From: Thermobaculum terrenum ATCC BAA-798
Lineage (GTDB): Bacteria; Chloroflexota; Chloroflexia; Thermobaculales; Thermobaculaceae
DNA length: 64,000 bases
Direction: 5' to 3'
Assembly (NCBI RefSeq): GCF_000025005.1
Contig: NC_013525.1
Span: 1,003,501-1,067,500 of the forward strand
Shown piece after piece: positions 27,636 through 36,452 of this stretch. Each line of letters starts with the position of its first letter. Position 1 is the first letter of the stretch. The position numbers and the translations under genes were made by a program. The notes beneath the pieces were generated by a model. That model searched no databases, was not told the DNA's origin, and saw only the letters and a program-made list of their open reading frames with translations.

Positions 27636-28793
27636 ATGAGTCAAGTACCTAGCTACACCAAACTCTACGCCTTTTATCAGGATGGACTGCAAGAATATCT
27701 GAGAGATCTGCAAATGTTGGTAAATCAAGATAGCGGTACAGAGTATAAAGAAGGCGTAGATAGGGTAGCTGATATGTGCATTGATAAGCTGGCATCCTTT
27801 GGGTGTAGTATCGAGAGGATACCAAGTGAGGTATATGGGGATGCAATTATAGCTAAGGTAGAAGCCTCTTCCAAGCGCAAAGTGATTTTGATAGGACATA
27901 TGGATACAGTCTATCCAAAGGGAACAGCTGAGTTACGTCCATTTACTATAAAAGGTGAATATGCTTACGGTCCCGGCGTAGCTGACATGAAATCTGGGCT
28001 TCTCCTAGGAATTTATACTCTGAGATTGTGTAAGCACATAGTGAAGAAACTGGATAGAGAAGTAGTAATGGTGCTCAATAGTGATGAAGAGGTGGGCTCT
28101 CCCTTTTCTGCAGAGATAATTCGAAATGAAGCCAAGGGCGCTACAGCTGCCTTCGTCTTAGAACCCGGTAGACCTAGGTCCTCTGTAGTGGTAGCTCGTA
28201 AAGGCGTCTATAACTATGAGCTTATAGCTAAAGGTAGGAGTGCGCACGCAGGTGCAAACCCTCGCGATGGTCGCAATGCTATTGTGGCTCTAGCCAAGGC
28301 TATCACTGAAATAGCTCAATGGGATAAATATCCCAAGGGTGTAACTATTAATGCTGGGACGATTAGTGGAGGTACAAAGCCAAACGTAGTACCCGATTTT
28401 GCGAGTGCCTATCTGGATGTAAGGGTCCGTCGGACTGCCGATCTTGAAGCAGTAGAAGAGCACTTTGCCCAGATTTCTGAAAGACTCTCCAAGGATGGTG
28501 TAAATGTGCAATTCCATAGAGTCGGATCGTGCTTCCCTCCAATGGAGCCATCTGAAGGCAATCGTTGGCTTTATGAGCTAGCTAAGGATTTAGCTCAAGA
28601 GATTGGATTTGAGCTTGGTGCTGTTGAGACCGGGGGAGCTTCTGACGCCAATAACATAGCTATGATGGGAGTTCCAGTCCTAGACGGATTGGGCCCGGTA
28701 GGAGAAAAAGCTCACAGCCCTGAGGAGAGGATGTTTATACCAAGTATAGCTGAAAGAGGTGCGTTGCTTTCGTCGCTTATCTTAAGGGTCTGA
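27636..28793 (+). CDS. M20-family metallopeptidase (carboxypeptidase G2-like)
   Basis: 385 residues. The two-zinc peptidase site is complete: LIGHMDTVYPKG (His, Asp), GPGVADMKSGLLL (bridging Asp), LNSDEEVGS (catalytic Glu and Glu ligand), LEPGRP, and EKAHSPEERMFI near the end (last His). The dimerisation domain is seen at GRSAHAGANPRDGRNA. This is the CPG2/ArgE-DapE group; substrates range from folyl-glutamate to dipeptides and cannot be told apart here. The start is ATG 27636, seven bases after AAAGGAAG; an upstream ATG at 27618 lacks an SD. The stop lies inside the stem of the following hairpin. Confidence 0.9.
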   Translation: MSQVPSYTKLYAFYQDGLQEYLRDLQMLVNQDSGTEYKEGVDRVADMCIDKLASFGCSIERIPSEVYGDAIIAKVEASSKRKVILIGHMDTVYPKGTAELRPFTIKGEYAYGPGVADMKSGLLLGIYTLRLCKHIVKKLDREVVMVLNSDEEVGSPFSAEIIRNEAKGATAAFVLEPGRPRSSVVVARKGVYNYELIAKGRSAHAGANPRDGRNAIVALAKAITEIAQWDKYPKGVTINAGTISGGTKPNVVPDFASAYLDVRVRRTADLEAVEEHFAQISERLSKDGVNVQFHRVGSCFPPMEPSEGNRWLYELAKDLAQEIGFELGAVETGGASDANNIAMMGVPVLDGLGPVGEKAHSPEERMFIPSIAERGALLSSLILRV

Positions 28794-28830
28794 GTCATGA
28801 GGAAGATATTGTATCTTCCTCATGACTCAG
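28790..28830. terminator. 19-bp perfect hairpin between convergent genes
   Basis: CTGAGTCATGAGGAAGATA (28790-28808) pairs perfectly with 28812-28830 around a three-base TTG loop. No T-tract follows on either strand, so it may act as a barrier or mRNA-stabilising hairpin rather than a classic terminator. It overlaps the stop codon of the M20 gene. Confidence 0.65.
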
Positions 28831-28838
28831 TTGCCGTC

Positions 28839-29954
28839 CTACCTATTTGGGGTTAGCGGAATGAAAGATTTCCCAGCTATCGATGAGGAGTTCTTAAGGT
28901 TGAGAACGCTGATTTTGGCGGCTACCTTGTAAGCTATGTTCCTGATGGCCTCTGCCTGGGGGGAATCAGGAGCAGTTACCAGAATAGGCTGCCCTGAGTC
29001 TCCTCCCATTCTGATGGCTGGATGCAGAGGCACTTCTCCCAAGAAATCTAGCTTGAGTCTCTTTGCAGTCTCCTCGCCGCCATGCCCAAAAATGTCGGTT
29101 CTCTCGTTGCAGTGAGGGCATATGAAGTAACTCATGTTCTCTATAAGTCCCAGGATTGGTACGTTGAGCTTCTTGAACATAGCTATGCCTCGTCCTACAT
29201 CTGCGAGGGCTACATCCTGGGGAGTCGTCACGATTACAGCTCCTGAGAGGGGCACAGATTGAGCCAAAGTTAGAGATGCATCGCCAGTGCCTGGTGGAAG
29301 GTCGACTATCAGGTAGTCTAGTTCTCCCCAATCGACTCTCATCAGGAGCTCCTGGATCATCTTGCCTACCATAGGGCCTCTCCAGATAGCTGGAGTATCG
29401 GCTTGCATGAAGAAAGCTGTACTTATGAGTTTTACTCCATGGCTTTCGGCAGGGATTAGACGTTCGCCTTCCTGTGCTGGAGGTACCTCTACTCCGAGCA
29501 TGATGGGAATATTAGGACCATGTATATCTGCATCCAACAGCCCTACTCTAGCACCACTCTGTTGTAGCGCTACTGCTAAGCCAACGCTCATAGTGCTTTT
29601 GCCTACTCCCCCCTTAGCGGAAGCGACTGCGATAGTATGAGCTACACCTGGGAGTAACTGCGTCATGGGGCCAAATCTTCTAGGAGTAACTCTCGAGTTG
29701 AAATCTATCTTGACTTCCTTTAGGCCATCAAGCCTAGATAGTGCTTGCCTAATATCGGACTCGATGCGGGATTTCAAAGGACATGCAGGTGTAGTAAGCG
29801 TGATCTTGAGATATAGCCTGTCTCCCTCTAGCTTGAGAGTATCTACCATCTTCAGAGAGACTATATCTCTCCCTAATTCAGGATCTTGCACGTTAGATAA
29901 CACTTCCAATATATTCTTTTCATCTAGGTGGGTACTATTGTTGCCGCCAAACAT
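28839..29954 (-). CDS. mrp: Mrp/NBP35-family iron-sulfur carrier ATPase
   Basis: About 371 residues. The N-terminal MIP18/DUF59 domain (~10-95) has NVQDPELGRDIVSLKMVD and TTPACPLKSRIESD. The P-loop NTPase has the deviant Walker A ASAKGGVGKSTMSV, then LLDADIHGPNIPIMLG and DYLIVDLPPGTGDASLT. The scaffold CxxC is FICPHCNERTDIFG. It holds and hands over Fe-S clusters. I set the start at the second Met (ATG 29954), six bases after GGAG; the first ATG at 29960 abuts the SD. It is transcribed divergently from csaA. Confidence 0.93.
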   Translation of the reverse strand: MFGGNNSTHLDEKNILEVLSNVQDPELGRDIVSLKMVDTLKLEGDRLYLKITLTTPACPLKSRIESDIRQALSRLDGLKEVKIDFNSRVTPRRFGPMTQLLPGVAHTIAVASAKGGVGKSTMSVGLAVALQQSGARVGLLDADIHGPNIPIMLGVEVPPAQEGERLIPAESHGVKLISTAFFMQADTPAIWRGPMVGKMIQELLMRVDWGELDYLIVDLPPGTGDASLTLAQSVPLSGAVIVTTPQDVALADVGRGIAMFKKLNVPILGLIENMSYFICPHCNERTDIFGHGGEETAKRLKLDFLGEVPLHPAIRMGGDSGQPILVTAPDSPQAEAIRNIAYKVAAKISVLNLKNSSSIAGKSFIPLTPNR

Positions 29955-30067
29955 ATACATCTCCTAAGACCGTTCGAAAGACAAAATTGTATTTTCGGTC
30001 CAAGCTATTCTATATGGCTGTTCATACTGCGGCAAGCATAGTAACCTTATAAACGGAGGTAAGTTGC

Positions 30068-30406
30068 ATGAGTTATATTGATTTTGAGCAATTTTCTGAA
30101 GTTGACATAAGGGTAGGGAGGATCATAAGCGTTGAGGCTTTCCCCGAGGCTAGAAAGCCTGCCTACAAGTTGACAATAGACTTTGGTTCTTCGATAGGAA
30201 CTAAAAGATCTAGCGCGCAGATAACTGACAACTACTCACCAGATGATCTGGTGGGTAAGTTGGTGTTAGCAGTTTGCAATCTACGACCCAAAAGGATAGC
30301 TGGTTTTGTCTCAGAAGTACTGGTACTTGGAGTGCCAGATGAGAACAACAATGTGGTGCTTGTGTCTCCTGATAAGGAAGTCCCGATAGGAGGAAAGCTA
30401 TACTAG
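30068..30406 (+). CDS. csaA: CsaA-type tRNA-binding protein
   Basis: 112 residues, a single tRNA-binding OB fold: FEQFSEVDIRVGRIISVEAF, ARKPAYKLTIDFG, KRSSAQITDNY, AVCNLRPKRIAGFVSEVLVLG. This is the CsaA family, a homodimer with chaperone-like and tRNA-binding activity linked to protein export in Bacillus. CGGAGG lies about eight bases before the ATG. It is the first of three same-strand genes with gaps of 22 and 3 bases. Confidence 0.9.
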   Translation: MSYIDFEQFSEVDIRVGRIISVEAFPEARKPAYKLTIDFGSSIGTKRSSAQITDNYSPDDLVGKLVLAVCNLRPKRIAGFVSEVLVLGVPDENNNVVLVSPDKEVPIGGKLY

Positions 30407-30428
30407 CAACTAGCATTGGAGGATTCTT

Positions 30429-31547
30429 GTGAGGATTCTAGCCATAGATGTAGGTACTGGCACTCAAGACATACTCCTGTTTGACACCGAACAGACGGTT
30501 GAAAATGCCTTAAAGATGGTCATGCCCTCGCCAACTTTAATGGTCTCTAGGAGGATCAGGCAAGCTACCTCAAGACGGCTCTCGATACTTTTCTGTGGTT
30601 ACCAGATGGGAGGGGGACCATCAGCTTGGGCTCTTAGGGATCACGCGTTAGCAGGACTTCCAGCTTTTGCAACTCCTGAAGCTGCACAGACACTAGATGA
30701 TGATCTTTCGAAGGTTGAGTCTCTGGGCATAAAGATAGTCAGCGATGATGAGGTGAAGAACCTGAAGGTGGATGTAGTTATTAGGTCGGGCGATGTTATG
30801 CTGGAGCAAATCTTGAGCGCTTATGCTTTCTTTGGTGTAGATGCCAAATTTGATGTGATCGCTGTCGCAGTATTTGATCACGGGAAAGCTCCGCCCGATA
30901 TCAGTGACAGGAAATTCAGGTTCGATTACATTCGCAAAGTTATAGCTAATGGGGAAGGTCTGGCTGGTTTTGCGTATCGTAGAGATGATGTACCACAAAG
31001 TATGTCAAGGCTTGCAGCAGTTGCTGCTCAACTAGGAGGATACACCGACGCGATAGTGATGGACACTGCTCCGGCAGCAATCCTTGGTGCTCTTGAAGAT
31101 CCGGCCAGCTGGCCGGATGATCAGTATTCATCGGTAGTAGTGAATGTTGGTAACTTTCACTCCTTAGCTTTTCATATAGATGAGCAAGGGGTCTTGGGTT
31201 TATTCGAGCATCACACAGGAGAGATTAGCCCTGGATTCCTCGAGGAACTGCTGGTAGAGCTAGCTTCTGGTCAGCTTACCAATCAGAAAGTTTTTGATTC
31301 TATGGGCCATGGTGCTGAGATCTTTAGGATTCCTGATTCGGGATCTGCGAAGTATGTGGTAGTAGGCCCACAACGGAATGTATTGTATGGCTCTGATCTC
31401 AAGCCATATTTCGCCGCTCCTTATGGGGATCAAATGCTCGTAGGATGTTACGGGTTATTGAGAGCAGTAGCGTATAGGTTTCCTAATTATCGTGAAGAGA
31501 TAGTAACTAGCCTTGAGCGCAAGGAAGTTATCCAACCTGATTGGTGA
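30429..31547 (+). CDS. DUF1786-family protein, ASKHA-like
   Basis: 372 residues. The N-terminal ILAIDVGTGTQDILLFDT is an actin-like/sugar-kinase phosphate-1 motif, and later FCGYQMGGGPSAWALRDHA and VVVNVGNFHSLAFHID (phosphate-2-like) follow. This matches DUF1786, sometimes annotated as a pyruvate formate-lyase activating enzyme relative, though there is no radical SAM motif here. Function unknown; an ATPase fold is probable. GTG start 30429 with GGAGG upstream. It sits between csaA and an RNA methyltransferase-like gene. Confidence 0.78.
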   Translation: MRILAIDVGTGTQDILLFDTEQTVENALKMVMPSPTLMVSRRIRQATSRRLSILFCGYQMGGGPSAWALRDHALAGLPAFATPEAAQTLDDDLSKVESLGIKIVSDDEVKNLKVDVVIRSGDVMLEQILSAYAFFGVDAKFDVIAVAVFDHGKAPPDISDRKFRFDYIRKVIANGEGLAGFAYRRDDVPQSMSRLAAVAAQLGGYTDAIVMDTAPAAILGALEDPASWPDDQYSSVVVNVGNFHSLAFHIDEQGVLGLFEHHTGEISPGFLEELLVELASGQLTNQKVFDSMGHGAEIFRIPDSGSAKYVVVGPQRNVLYGSDLKPYFAAPYGDQMLVGCYGLLRAVAYRFPNYREEIVTSLERKEVIQPDW

Positions 31548-31550
31548 AGT

Positions 31551-32708
31551 ATGGATCTGCAGACTCTCGAGTTCCTGCTTTCCAATGATGGACAGGATCT
31601 AATCGCGGAACTTAAAACTCTCATGTCCGATGGTATCAGTGAGCTGCGATCTCAAGAGATTCTAAGAGCGAAGTATCCTGCCCGGTCGGTGAGTGCCGCT
31701 GTAGAGCTTCTGCTTTTAAGACACAGAGCAAGGGATAAATTCAGCCGAGCGGACAGCATGTTCTTTACCAGGATAGGGTTAGAGCAATCTTCTTCTGAGG
31801 TGGTATCCAGATATAGGGCTCAACGTTACAAACCGTTTGAGAATGTTGCTGATCTCTGTACAGGTATAGGGGGAGATTTGATCGCTCTTGCTGAGGGGAG
31901 ATCTTGTACTGCAGTTGATATTGACCCTGTACATCTTAAGATGGCAGAGGTGAATGCTAACGTCTACGAAGCTCGACCATCAGATACTGTGCTGGCAGAT
32001 GTCAAAGATTTAGCATTCGAAGATTTTGAAGCTGTATTTATAGACCCCTCCAGGAGGTCACAGGATAAGAGGATACTAGACCCTAGATTTGGAGAACCTC
32101 CACTTGATTGGTGTCTTTCGATATCGAGTAGAATCAAGAACATCGGTATAAAGACTTCTCCGGGGCTTGACAAGGCCATAATCCCTGAGGGCTGGGAGAT
32201 TGAGTTTATATCCCTTAGAGGGGATCTAAAAGAGGCTGTCTTATGGTCGCCTAGCATGTCTACCGCGAAAAGAAGAGCTACTTTATTACCGGGAGAATAC
32301 ACATTGGCGGCATTAAGTGTTGCGCCAGTAGTTGTGGATAACCCAGGTAGATATATTTTAGATCCAGATCCAGCTGTTACGCGTGCAGGTTTAGTCTCAA
32401 ACCTTGCCCAGGAGATAGATGCCTGGATGATCGATGAGAATTTAGCTTTCCTGTCTTCTAATAGATACCTTGCTACACCTTTTGCCAAGACTTGGGAGGT
32501 CTTGTACTCGGGAAGGTGGGGATTAAGGCATCTTAAACAAGCTTTGATAGATCTTGACGCCGGATCTGTGGATATAAGGAAGCGTAGATCTCCTATAGAT
32601 GTTGAACAGCTTCGTAGAAAGCTTGATCCTGTGCTCAAAGGGACTAGTAGATATATGGTTTTCCTAACTGAGCTTAGTGGTAATCCCTGGATGTTTATCT
32701 GCAGTTAG
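31551..32708 (+). CDS. SAM-dependent methyltransferase with THUMP-like C-terminus
   Basis: 385 residues. The N-terminal helical part (~1-95) has FTRIGLEQSSSEVVSRYRA. The Rossmann methyltransferase domain has VADLCTGIGGDLIALAEG (motif I), AVDIDPVHLKMAEVNA, and VFIDPSRRSQDKRI (motif IV). The C-terminal ~90 residues (from YLATPFAKTWEV) fit the THUMP-like domain that follows in this family. The DPSRR motif and THUMP-like part suggest an RNA or tRNA substrate. It starts three bases after the DUF1786 stop. Confidence 0.84.
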   Translation: MDLQTLEFLLSNDGQDLIAELKTLMSDGISELRSQEILRAKYPARSVSAAVELLLLRHRARDKFSRADSMFFTRIGLEQSSSEVVSRYRAQRYKPFENVADLCTGIGGDLIALAEGRSCTAVDIDPVHLKMAEVNANVYEARPSDTVLADVKDLAFEDFEAVFIDPSRRSQDKRILDPRFGEPPLDWCLSISSRIKNIGIKTSPGLDKAIIPEGWEIEFISLRGDLKEAVLWSPSMSTAKRRATLLPGEYTLAALSVAPVVVDNPGRYILDPDPAVTRAGLVSNLAQEIDAWMIDENLAFLSSNRYLATPFAKTWEVLYSGRWGLRHLKQALIDLDAGSVDIRKRRSPIDVEQLRRKLDPVLKGTSRYMVFLTELSGNPWMFICS

Positions 32709-32716
32709 GGTTGGGC

Positions 32717-33664
32717 TTAACCTGATCTCTTTTGAAGAATGATTGCTATCCAATCGGATTCTTGTATTAGATCTACTGGTTTAAGGCCATTGGCTGTAAG
32801 TGATAACGCAACCTCATAGTACCTTTCCTCGAGAATGCCGGATACCACCAGATAACCCTCATCTGACATGATCTCCTGAAATCTAGGAGAAAGCTCTATT
32901 ATCACGCTTGCTATGATGTTGGCAGCTATGAAGTCGTATTGAGCAGTTGCTTTCTCTATAGAACCTTCCAGAACCTGTACCTTATCAGAGATACCATTCC
33001 TCTCGACTGTAGATTTAGCTGCAGATACTGCTACCGGGTCTATATCAACCGCGAGTACCTGCTTGGCTCCCAGTTTAGCCATGGCAGCGGCTAGGATTCC
33101 TGATCCGGTTCCTAGGTCAAGGCAAACAGATTCCTCATGCATATATCTCTCAATCGCATCCAGGCATAGACGAGTAGTTGGATGAAGTCCTGTACCGAAC
33201 GCCATTCCAGGATCCAGCTCTATGACTATCTCGTTATTTTGCGGACTATAAGCAAGCCATGCAGGCTTGATTACCAATCTCTCGCCCGCATGGATTATTG
33301 GGTAGTGAGCCTTCCATGCTTCCATCCAATCTTCTGGAGATATTTCTCTTATTTGTGGAACGCCTACAGGTCTGATCTGATTCAGATGCCATAACGACTT
33401 CGTAATTTCGTCGATTGCCTGCTGAGAATAATGATCTTCTGCTACGTAGGCCGAAATTATAACAGGCTTCGTAGTATCAATTACATAATTCCCCCAGCTT
33501 AACTCGTCAACTATTGGTTCCTGTATAACCACTGTGTGCTGGTAGCCATATCTAGAGAATATCTCTATTACCGAGTCAACGGCTTCTCGGTCAGCCTCTA
33601 CCTTGATCTCTATCCAATTGATGTTATTACCTTTATTGTCTTGCTTTGTTTCTTCTATTCCCAA
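32717..33664 (-). CDS. prmA: ribosomal protein L11 methyltransferase
   Basis: About 315 residues. The N-terminal L11-binding domain starts NINWIEIKVEADREAVDSV. The methyltransferase domain has PGMAFGTGLHPTTRLCLDAIE, then CLDLGTGSGILAAAMAKLGA, AVDIDPVAVSAA and IAANIIASVIIELSP (NxxxxP-like). PrmA trimethylates L11 of the 50S subunit. Start TTG 33664 is six bases after GGAG; the TTG at 33670 abuts the SD. It converges on the methyltransferase gene with eight bases between. Confidence 0.92.
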   Translation of the reverse strand: MGIEETKQDNKGNNINWIEIKVEADREAVDSVIEIFSRYGYQHTVVIQEPIVDELSWGNYVIDTTKPVIISAYVAEDHYSQQAIDEITKSLWHLNQIRPVGVPQIREISPEDWMEAWKAHYPIIHAGERLVIKPAWLAYSPQNNEIVIELDPGMAFGTGLHPTTRLCLDAIERYMHEESVCLDLGTGSGILAAAMAKLGAKQVLAVDIDPVAVSAAKSTVERNGISDKVQVLEGSIEKATAQYDFIAANIIASVIIELSPRFQEIMSDEGYLVVSGILEERYYEVALSLTANGLKPVDLIQESDWIAIILQKRSG

Positions 33665-33700
33665 GAACAACTCCTATTTGTTGTCGCGTATGTTCTAAAC

Positions 33701-33729
33701 CAAGAGAGCGCCAAATAGGCGCTCTCTTG
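33701..33729 (-). terminator. terminator of the MalK-type ATPase gene
   Basis: Twelve-bp stem CAAGAGAGCGCC/GGCGCTCTCTTG around a five-base loop, 30 bases past the stop of the ATPase gene. The trailing T run is short (TTGGTTT). It also insulates prmA. Confidence 0.7.
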
Positions 33730-33759
33730 ATGATAGCAGTACTAATTTTACTAGCTTTC

Positions 33760-34854
33760 TTATGACAGCAGGCTCTGCTCGGTTTCCTTATCAAACACGT
33801 GGATCTTGTTAGTGTCGAACTTGACAGCCACGGTCTGACCCGGCTGGAAGTGCATATCCGGGTGTACCCTGGCGACAAATAGCTCGTCGCCTGCCAAGAG
33901 GTGCAGTATCGTCTCATTACCTAGAGGCTCAACGACGTCGACCTTAATGTTCGCCGTATCCTCGCTTGGGGCTTCCGGATAGACCTCGATATTCTCGGGT
34001 CTTATGCCTAGGACGATTTCCCTATTGTTGTAACGACCAACTGCATCCTTCATCCTTGCAGGTACTTCAACAGTGAAGGCATCATGATTCAGGAATACAC
34101 GATCACCTTCCATGGATACTCGTACATCAAAGAAGTTCATTGCTGGGCTCCCTATGAAACCAGCCACGAACATGTTAGCAGGTCTGTCGTAAAGCACTTC
34201 TGGTGTGTCTATCTGCTGAAGTACTCCATCTCTCAGAACCGCGATGCGATCACCCATGGTCATAGCTTCCGTTTGGTCGTGAGTAACGTAAATAGTAGTT
34301 GTCTGCACTCTTTGGTGAAGCTTGGAGATCTCAGCTCTTGTCTGAACTCTTAGCTTGGCATCAAGGTTTGACAGAGGCTCGTCCATGAGGAAGACCTGCG
34401 GTTCACGCACTATAGCTCTGCCGAGTGCTACTCTCTGCCTCTGACCGCCGGATAGAGCTTTGGGCTTTCTATCCAGCAGGTGTTGTATACCGAGCATACG
34501 AGCTGCCTCTTTGACGCGCCTATCAATCTCAGCCTTCGGTGTCTTTCTCAACTTTAGTCCGAACGCCATGTTGTCATAGACGCTCATGTGCGGATACAGA
34601 GCATAGCTCTGGAACACCATTGCTATGTCCCTGTCCTTGGGAGGGACATCGTTCACTCTACGGTCACCTATATACAGGTCACCAGAGGTGACGTCCTCAA
34701 GTCCTGCTATTAACCTAAGAGCTGTGCTCTTACCACACCCCGAGGGCCCTACCAAAACCAGGAACTCTCTGTCCCTTACCTCGAGAGTTAGGTCGTTTAC
34801 CGCTGTGACATTACCGAACTGTTTAGTTACATGGTCGAATACGACTCCAGCCAC
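33760..34854 (-). CDS. sugar ABC transporter ATP-binding protein, UgpC/MalK family
   Basis: 364 residues. The ATPase domain has VGPSGCGKSTALRLIAG (Walker A), MVFQSYALYPHM (Q-loop), LSGGQRQRVALGRAI (signature), VFLMDEPLSNLDAKLR (Walker B) and VTHDQTEAMTM (switch His). The C-terminal ~130 residues carry the OB/TOBE domain with VVLGIRPENIEVYP. This is the class that energises importers for maltose, glycerol-3-phosphate and other glycosides. No permease or binding protein lies nearby, so it is probably a shared ATPase serving several sugar importers, as MsmX does in Bacillus. Strong AGGAGG upstream of the ATG; good promoter and terminator around it. Confidence 0.9.
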   Translation of the reverse strand: MAGVVFDHVTKQFGNVTAVNDLTLEVRDREFLVLVGPSGCGKSTALRLIAGLEDVTSGDLYIGDRRVNDVPPKDRDIAMVFQSYALYPHMSVYDNMAFGLKLRKTPKAEIDRRVKEAARMLGIQHLLDRKPKALSGGQRQRVALGRAIVREPQVFLMDEPLSNLDAKLRVQTRAEISKLHQRVQTTTIYVTHDQTEAMTMGDRIAVLRDGVLQQIDTPEVLYDRPANMFVAGFIGSPAMNFFDVRVSMEGDRVFLNHDAFTVEVPARMKDAVGRYNNREIVLGIRPENIEVYPEAPSEDTANIKVDVVEPLGNETILHLLAGDELFVARVHPDMHFQPGQTVAVKFDTNKIHVFDKETEQSLLS

Positions 34855-34935
34855 CCTAATCCTCCTTAGACAAGGTTGTATTGTAGATACCGGTTATATA
34901 GATCATATATAATTTTGAGCCCCTTTGCGGAAAAG

Positions 34936-34962
34936 AATATACCTAGTTTGGGAATCTGTCAA
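34936..34962 (-). promoter_or_regulatory. promoter of the MalK-type ATPase gene
   Basis: On the minus strand, consensus TTGACA (34962-34957) and TATATT (34941-34936), spaced 15. Leader of about 75 bases. Nothing else is seen in the rest of the ~195-base gap up to the CDF gene. Confidence 0.45.
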
Positions 34963-35051
34963 GTGTTAAGCGCTGTTTAGTTGTTATGATGATGCGGAAC
35001 GGAATATAACTACCTCTATTTTGCTGTGGGATTAGAAAAGGCAGAAGATCA

Positions 35052-36452
35052 ATGGCTTTGCTCACAAGAGACGAGAAGAAGCGTGCTGCGATAGTATCTG
35101 TAAGTGCGGCTATAATACTGACTCTAGCTAAATTGCTAGTAGGTCTAGCTACCGGTAGCCTTGGCATGTTGTCAGAGGCTGCTCACTCTGGATTGGATCT
35201 AATCGCTTCCCTGATAACCTTTTTGTCTGTTAGGATAGCCGAAGCTCCCGCAGATAGTGAACATCCTTATGGTCATGGAAGGTTTGAGAATCTTTCTGCA
35301 GTTGTTCAGTCCATTCTTCTCACCTTTACAGCACTCTTTATCATTTATGAGTCAATCCAGCGCATATTCATAAATGAAGCCTTAGTAGAGCCTAACGCCC
35401 TAGCTTTTATTGTCATGGGACTTAGCGTAGCAATCGACTACTGGCGCTCTGGAATGCTCGCTCGAGTGGCTAAGAAGTATCATAGCCAAGCTCTTGAAGC
35501 TGATGCACTGAACTTCAGAGCTGATATGTTCAGCTCGTTAGTCGTGATATTAGGCTTGGCTATAACATCTTATGCTCAGACCTACGTGGGTGTGAACTCT
35601 TTCCTTTACAAAGCTGATGCGGTAGCCGCCGCTATAGTTGCGTTGTTCATAATGTTTATGAGTGTCAGACTTGGACTGAAGGGTATAAAGGTGCTGCTGG
35701 ATACTGTTCCCTCTGACCTGCAAACTCGTATGACTGAAGCTGCTGCATCTGTACCTGGAGTTTTGCGTTCTCAACCAGTCAGGTTAAGAGAATCTGGAGA
35801 TAGATTATTTGCAGATGTGGTAGTGACTGTGCCTAGAACTATAACTCTGTCTGAGGCTCATGACATAACTGAGAGAGTCGAGGAGTCTCTTCGTCAGGTA
35901 GAACCTAGAACGGAGGCTGTGGTTCATGTGGAACCAGGTGCTACTGATCAAGAGACTGTGCTGGATAATATAAGGGCTATTGCTCAGCAGATGGGTATTA
36001 GGACTCACCATGAAGAGGTGCATCAAGTAGATGGGGGGCTGGAGGCATCCTTACATATAGAGGTCCCTCCTGATCTTACTTTACGAGATGCTCATTCCCT
36101 CGCACACAGGCTAGTGTCAGCTTTGCGCCAGGAAACACCCAGCCTTTTGAGGGTAGATACGCATATCGAGGTAATATCCGAATCTCCTGGGGAGAGAGTC
36201 GAGATAAAGCAATCAGATATGGATCTCAAGAGAAAGCTAAAGCTACTAGCTGAAAATGCCGTCCCAGGATGCCTTTGTAAGGAAGTGAGAGTGTACAGAT
36301 CTGGTGAAGGTTTGCAGGTAGTTTTGCACTGCCAGTTTCCTGGTGATCTCTCCATATCGAACGTGCACCTAGACACAGAGAAGATCGAGCATGTAGTTAG
36401 AGACGAGATCGGAGAGGCCGCGAAAGTCATAGTACATGCCGAGCCCGATTAG
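35052..36452 (+). CDS. cation diffusion facilitator with three tandem cytoplasmic domains
   Basis: 466 residues. Residues 1-~205 are the six-helix CDF membrane domain: TM2 has SEAAHSGLDLIAS (His45, Asp49) and TM5 has EADALNFRADMFSS (Asn154, Asp158). The usual Zn site is HxxxD or DxxxD in both; here TM5 has Asn in the first position, so metal choice may differ (Mn or Fe is possible). After TM6 come three ferredoxin-like dimerisation domains in a row, near 213-295, 300-380 and 395-466, where most CDFs have one. ATG 35052 follows AGAAGATC, a weak SD. Confidence 0.88.
   Translation: MALLTRDEKKRAAIVSVSAAIILTLAKLLVGLATGSLGMLSEAAHSGLDLIASLITFLSVRIAEAPADSEHPYGHGRFENLSAVVQSILLTFTALFIIYESIQRIFINEALVEPNALAFIVMGLSVAIDYWRSGMLARVAKKYHSQALEADALNFRADMFSSLVVILGLAITSYAQTYVGVNSFLYKADAVAAAIVALFIMFMSVRLGLKGIKVLLDTVPSDLQTRMTEAAASVPGVLRSQPVRLRESGDRLFADVVVTVPRTITLSEAHDITERVEESLRQVEPRTEAVVHVEPGATDQETVLDNIRAIAQQMGIRTHHEEVHQVDGGLEASLHIEVPPDLTLRDAHSLAHRLVSALRQETPSLLRVDTHIEVISESPGERVEIKQSDMDLKRKLKLLAENAVPGCLCKEVRVYRSGEGLQVVLHCQFPGDLSISNVHLDTEKIEHVVRDEIGEAAKVIVHAEPD

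Noticed and set aside
31964-32638. Minus-strand open frame of 224 codons in the methyltransferase gene
   Set aside because: Antisense to a gene with clear methyltransferase motifs; no SD and no protein-like pattern.
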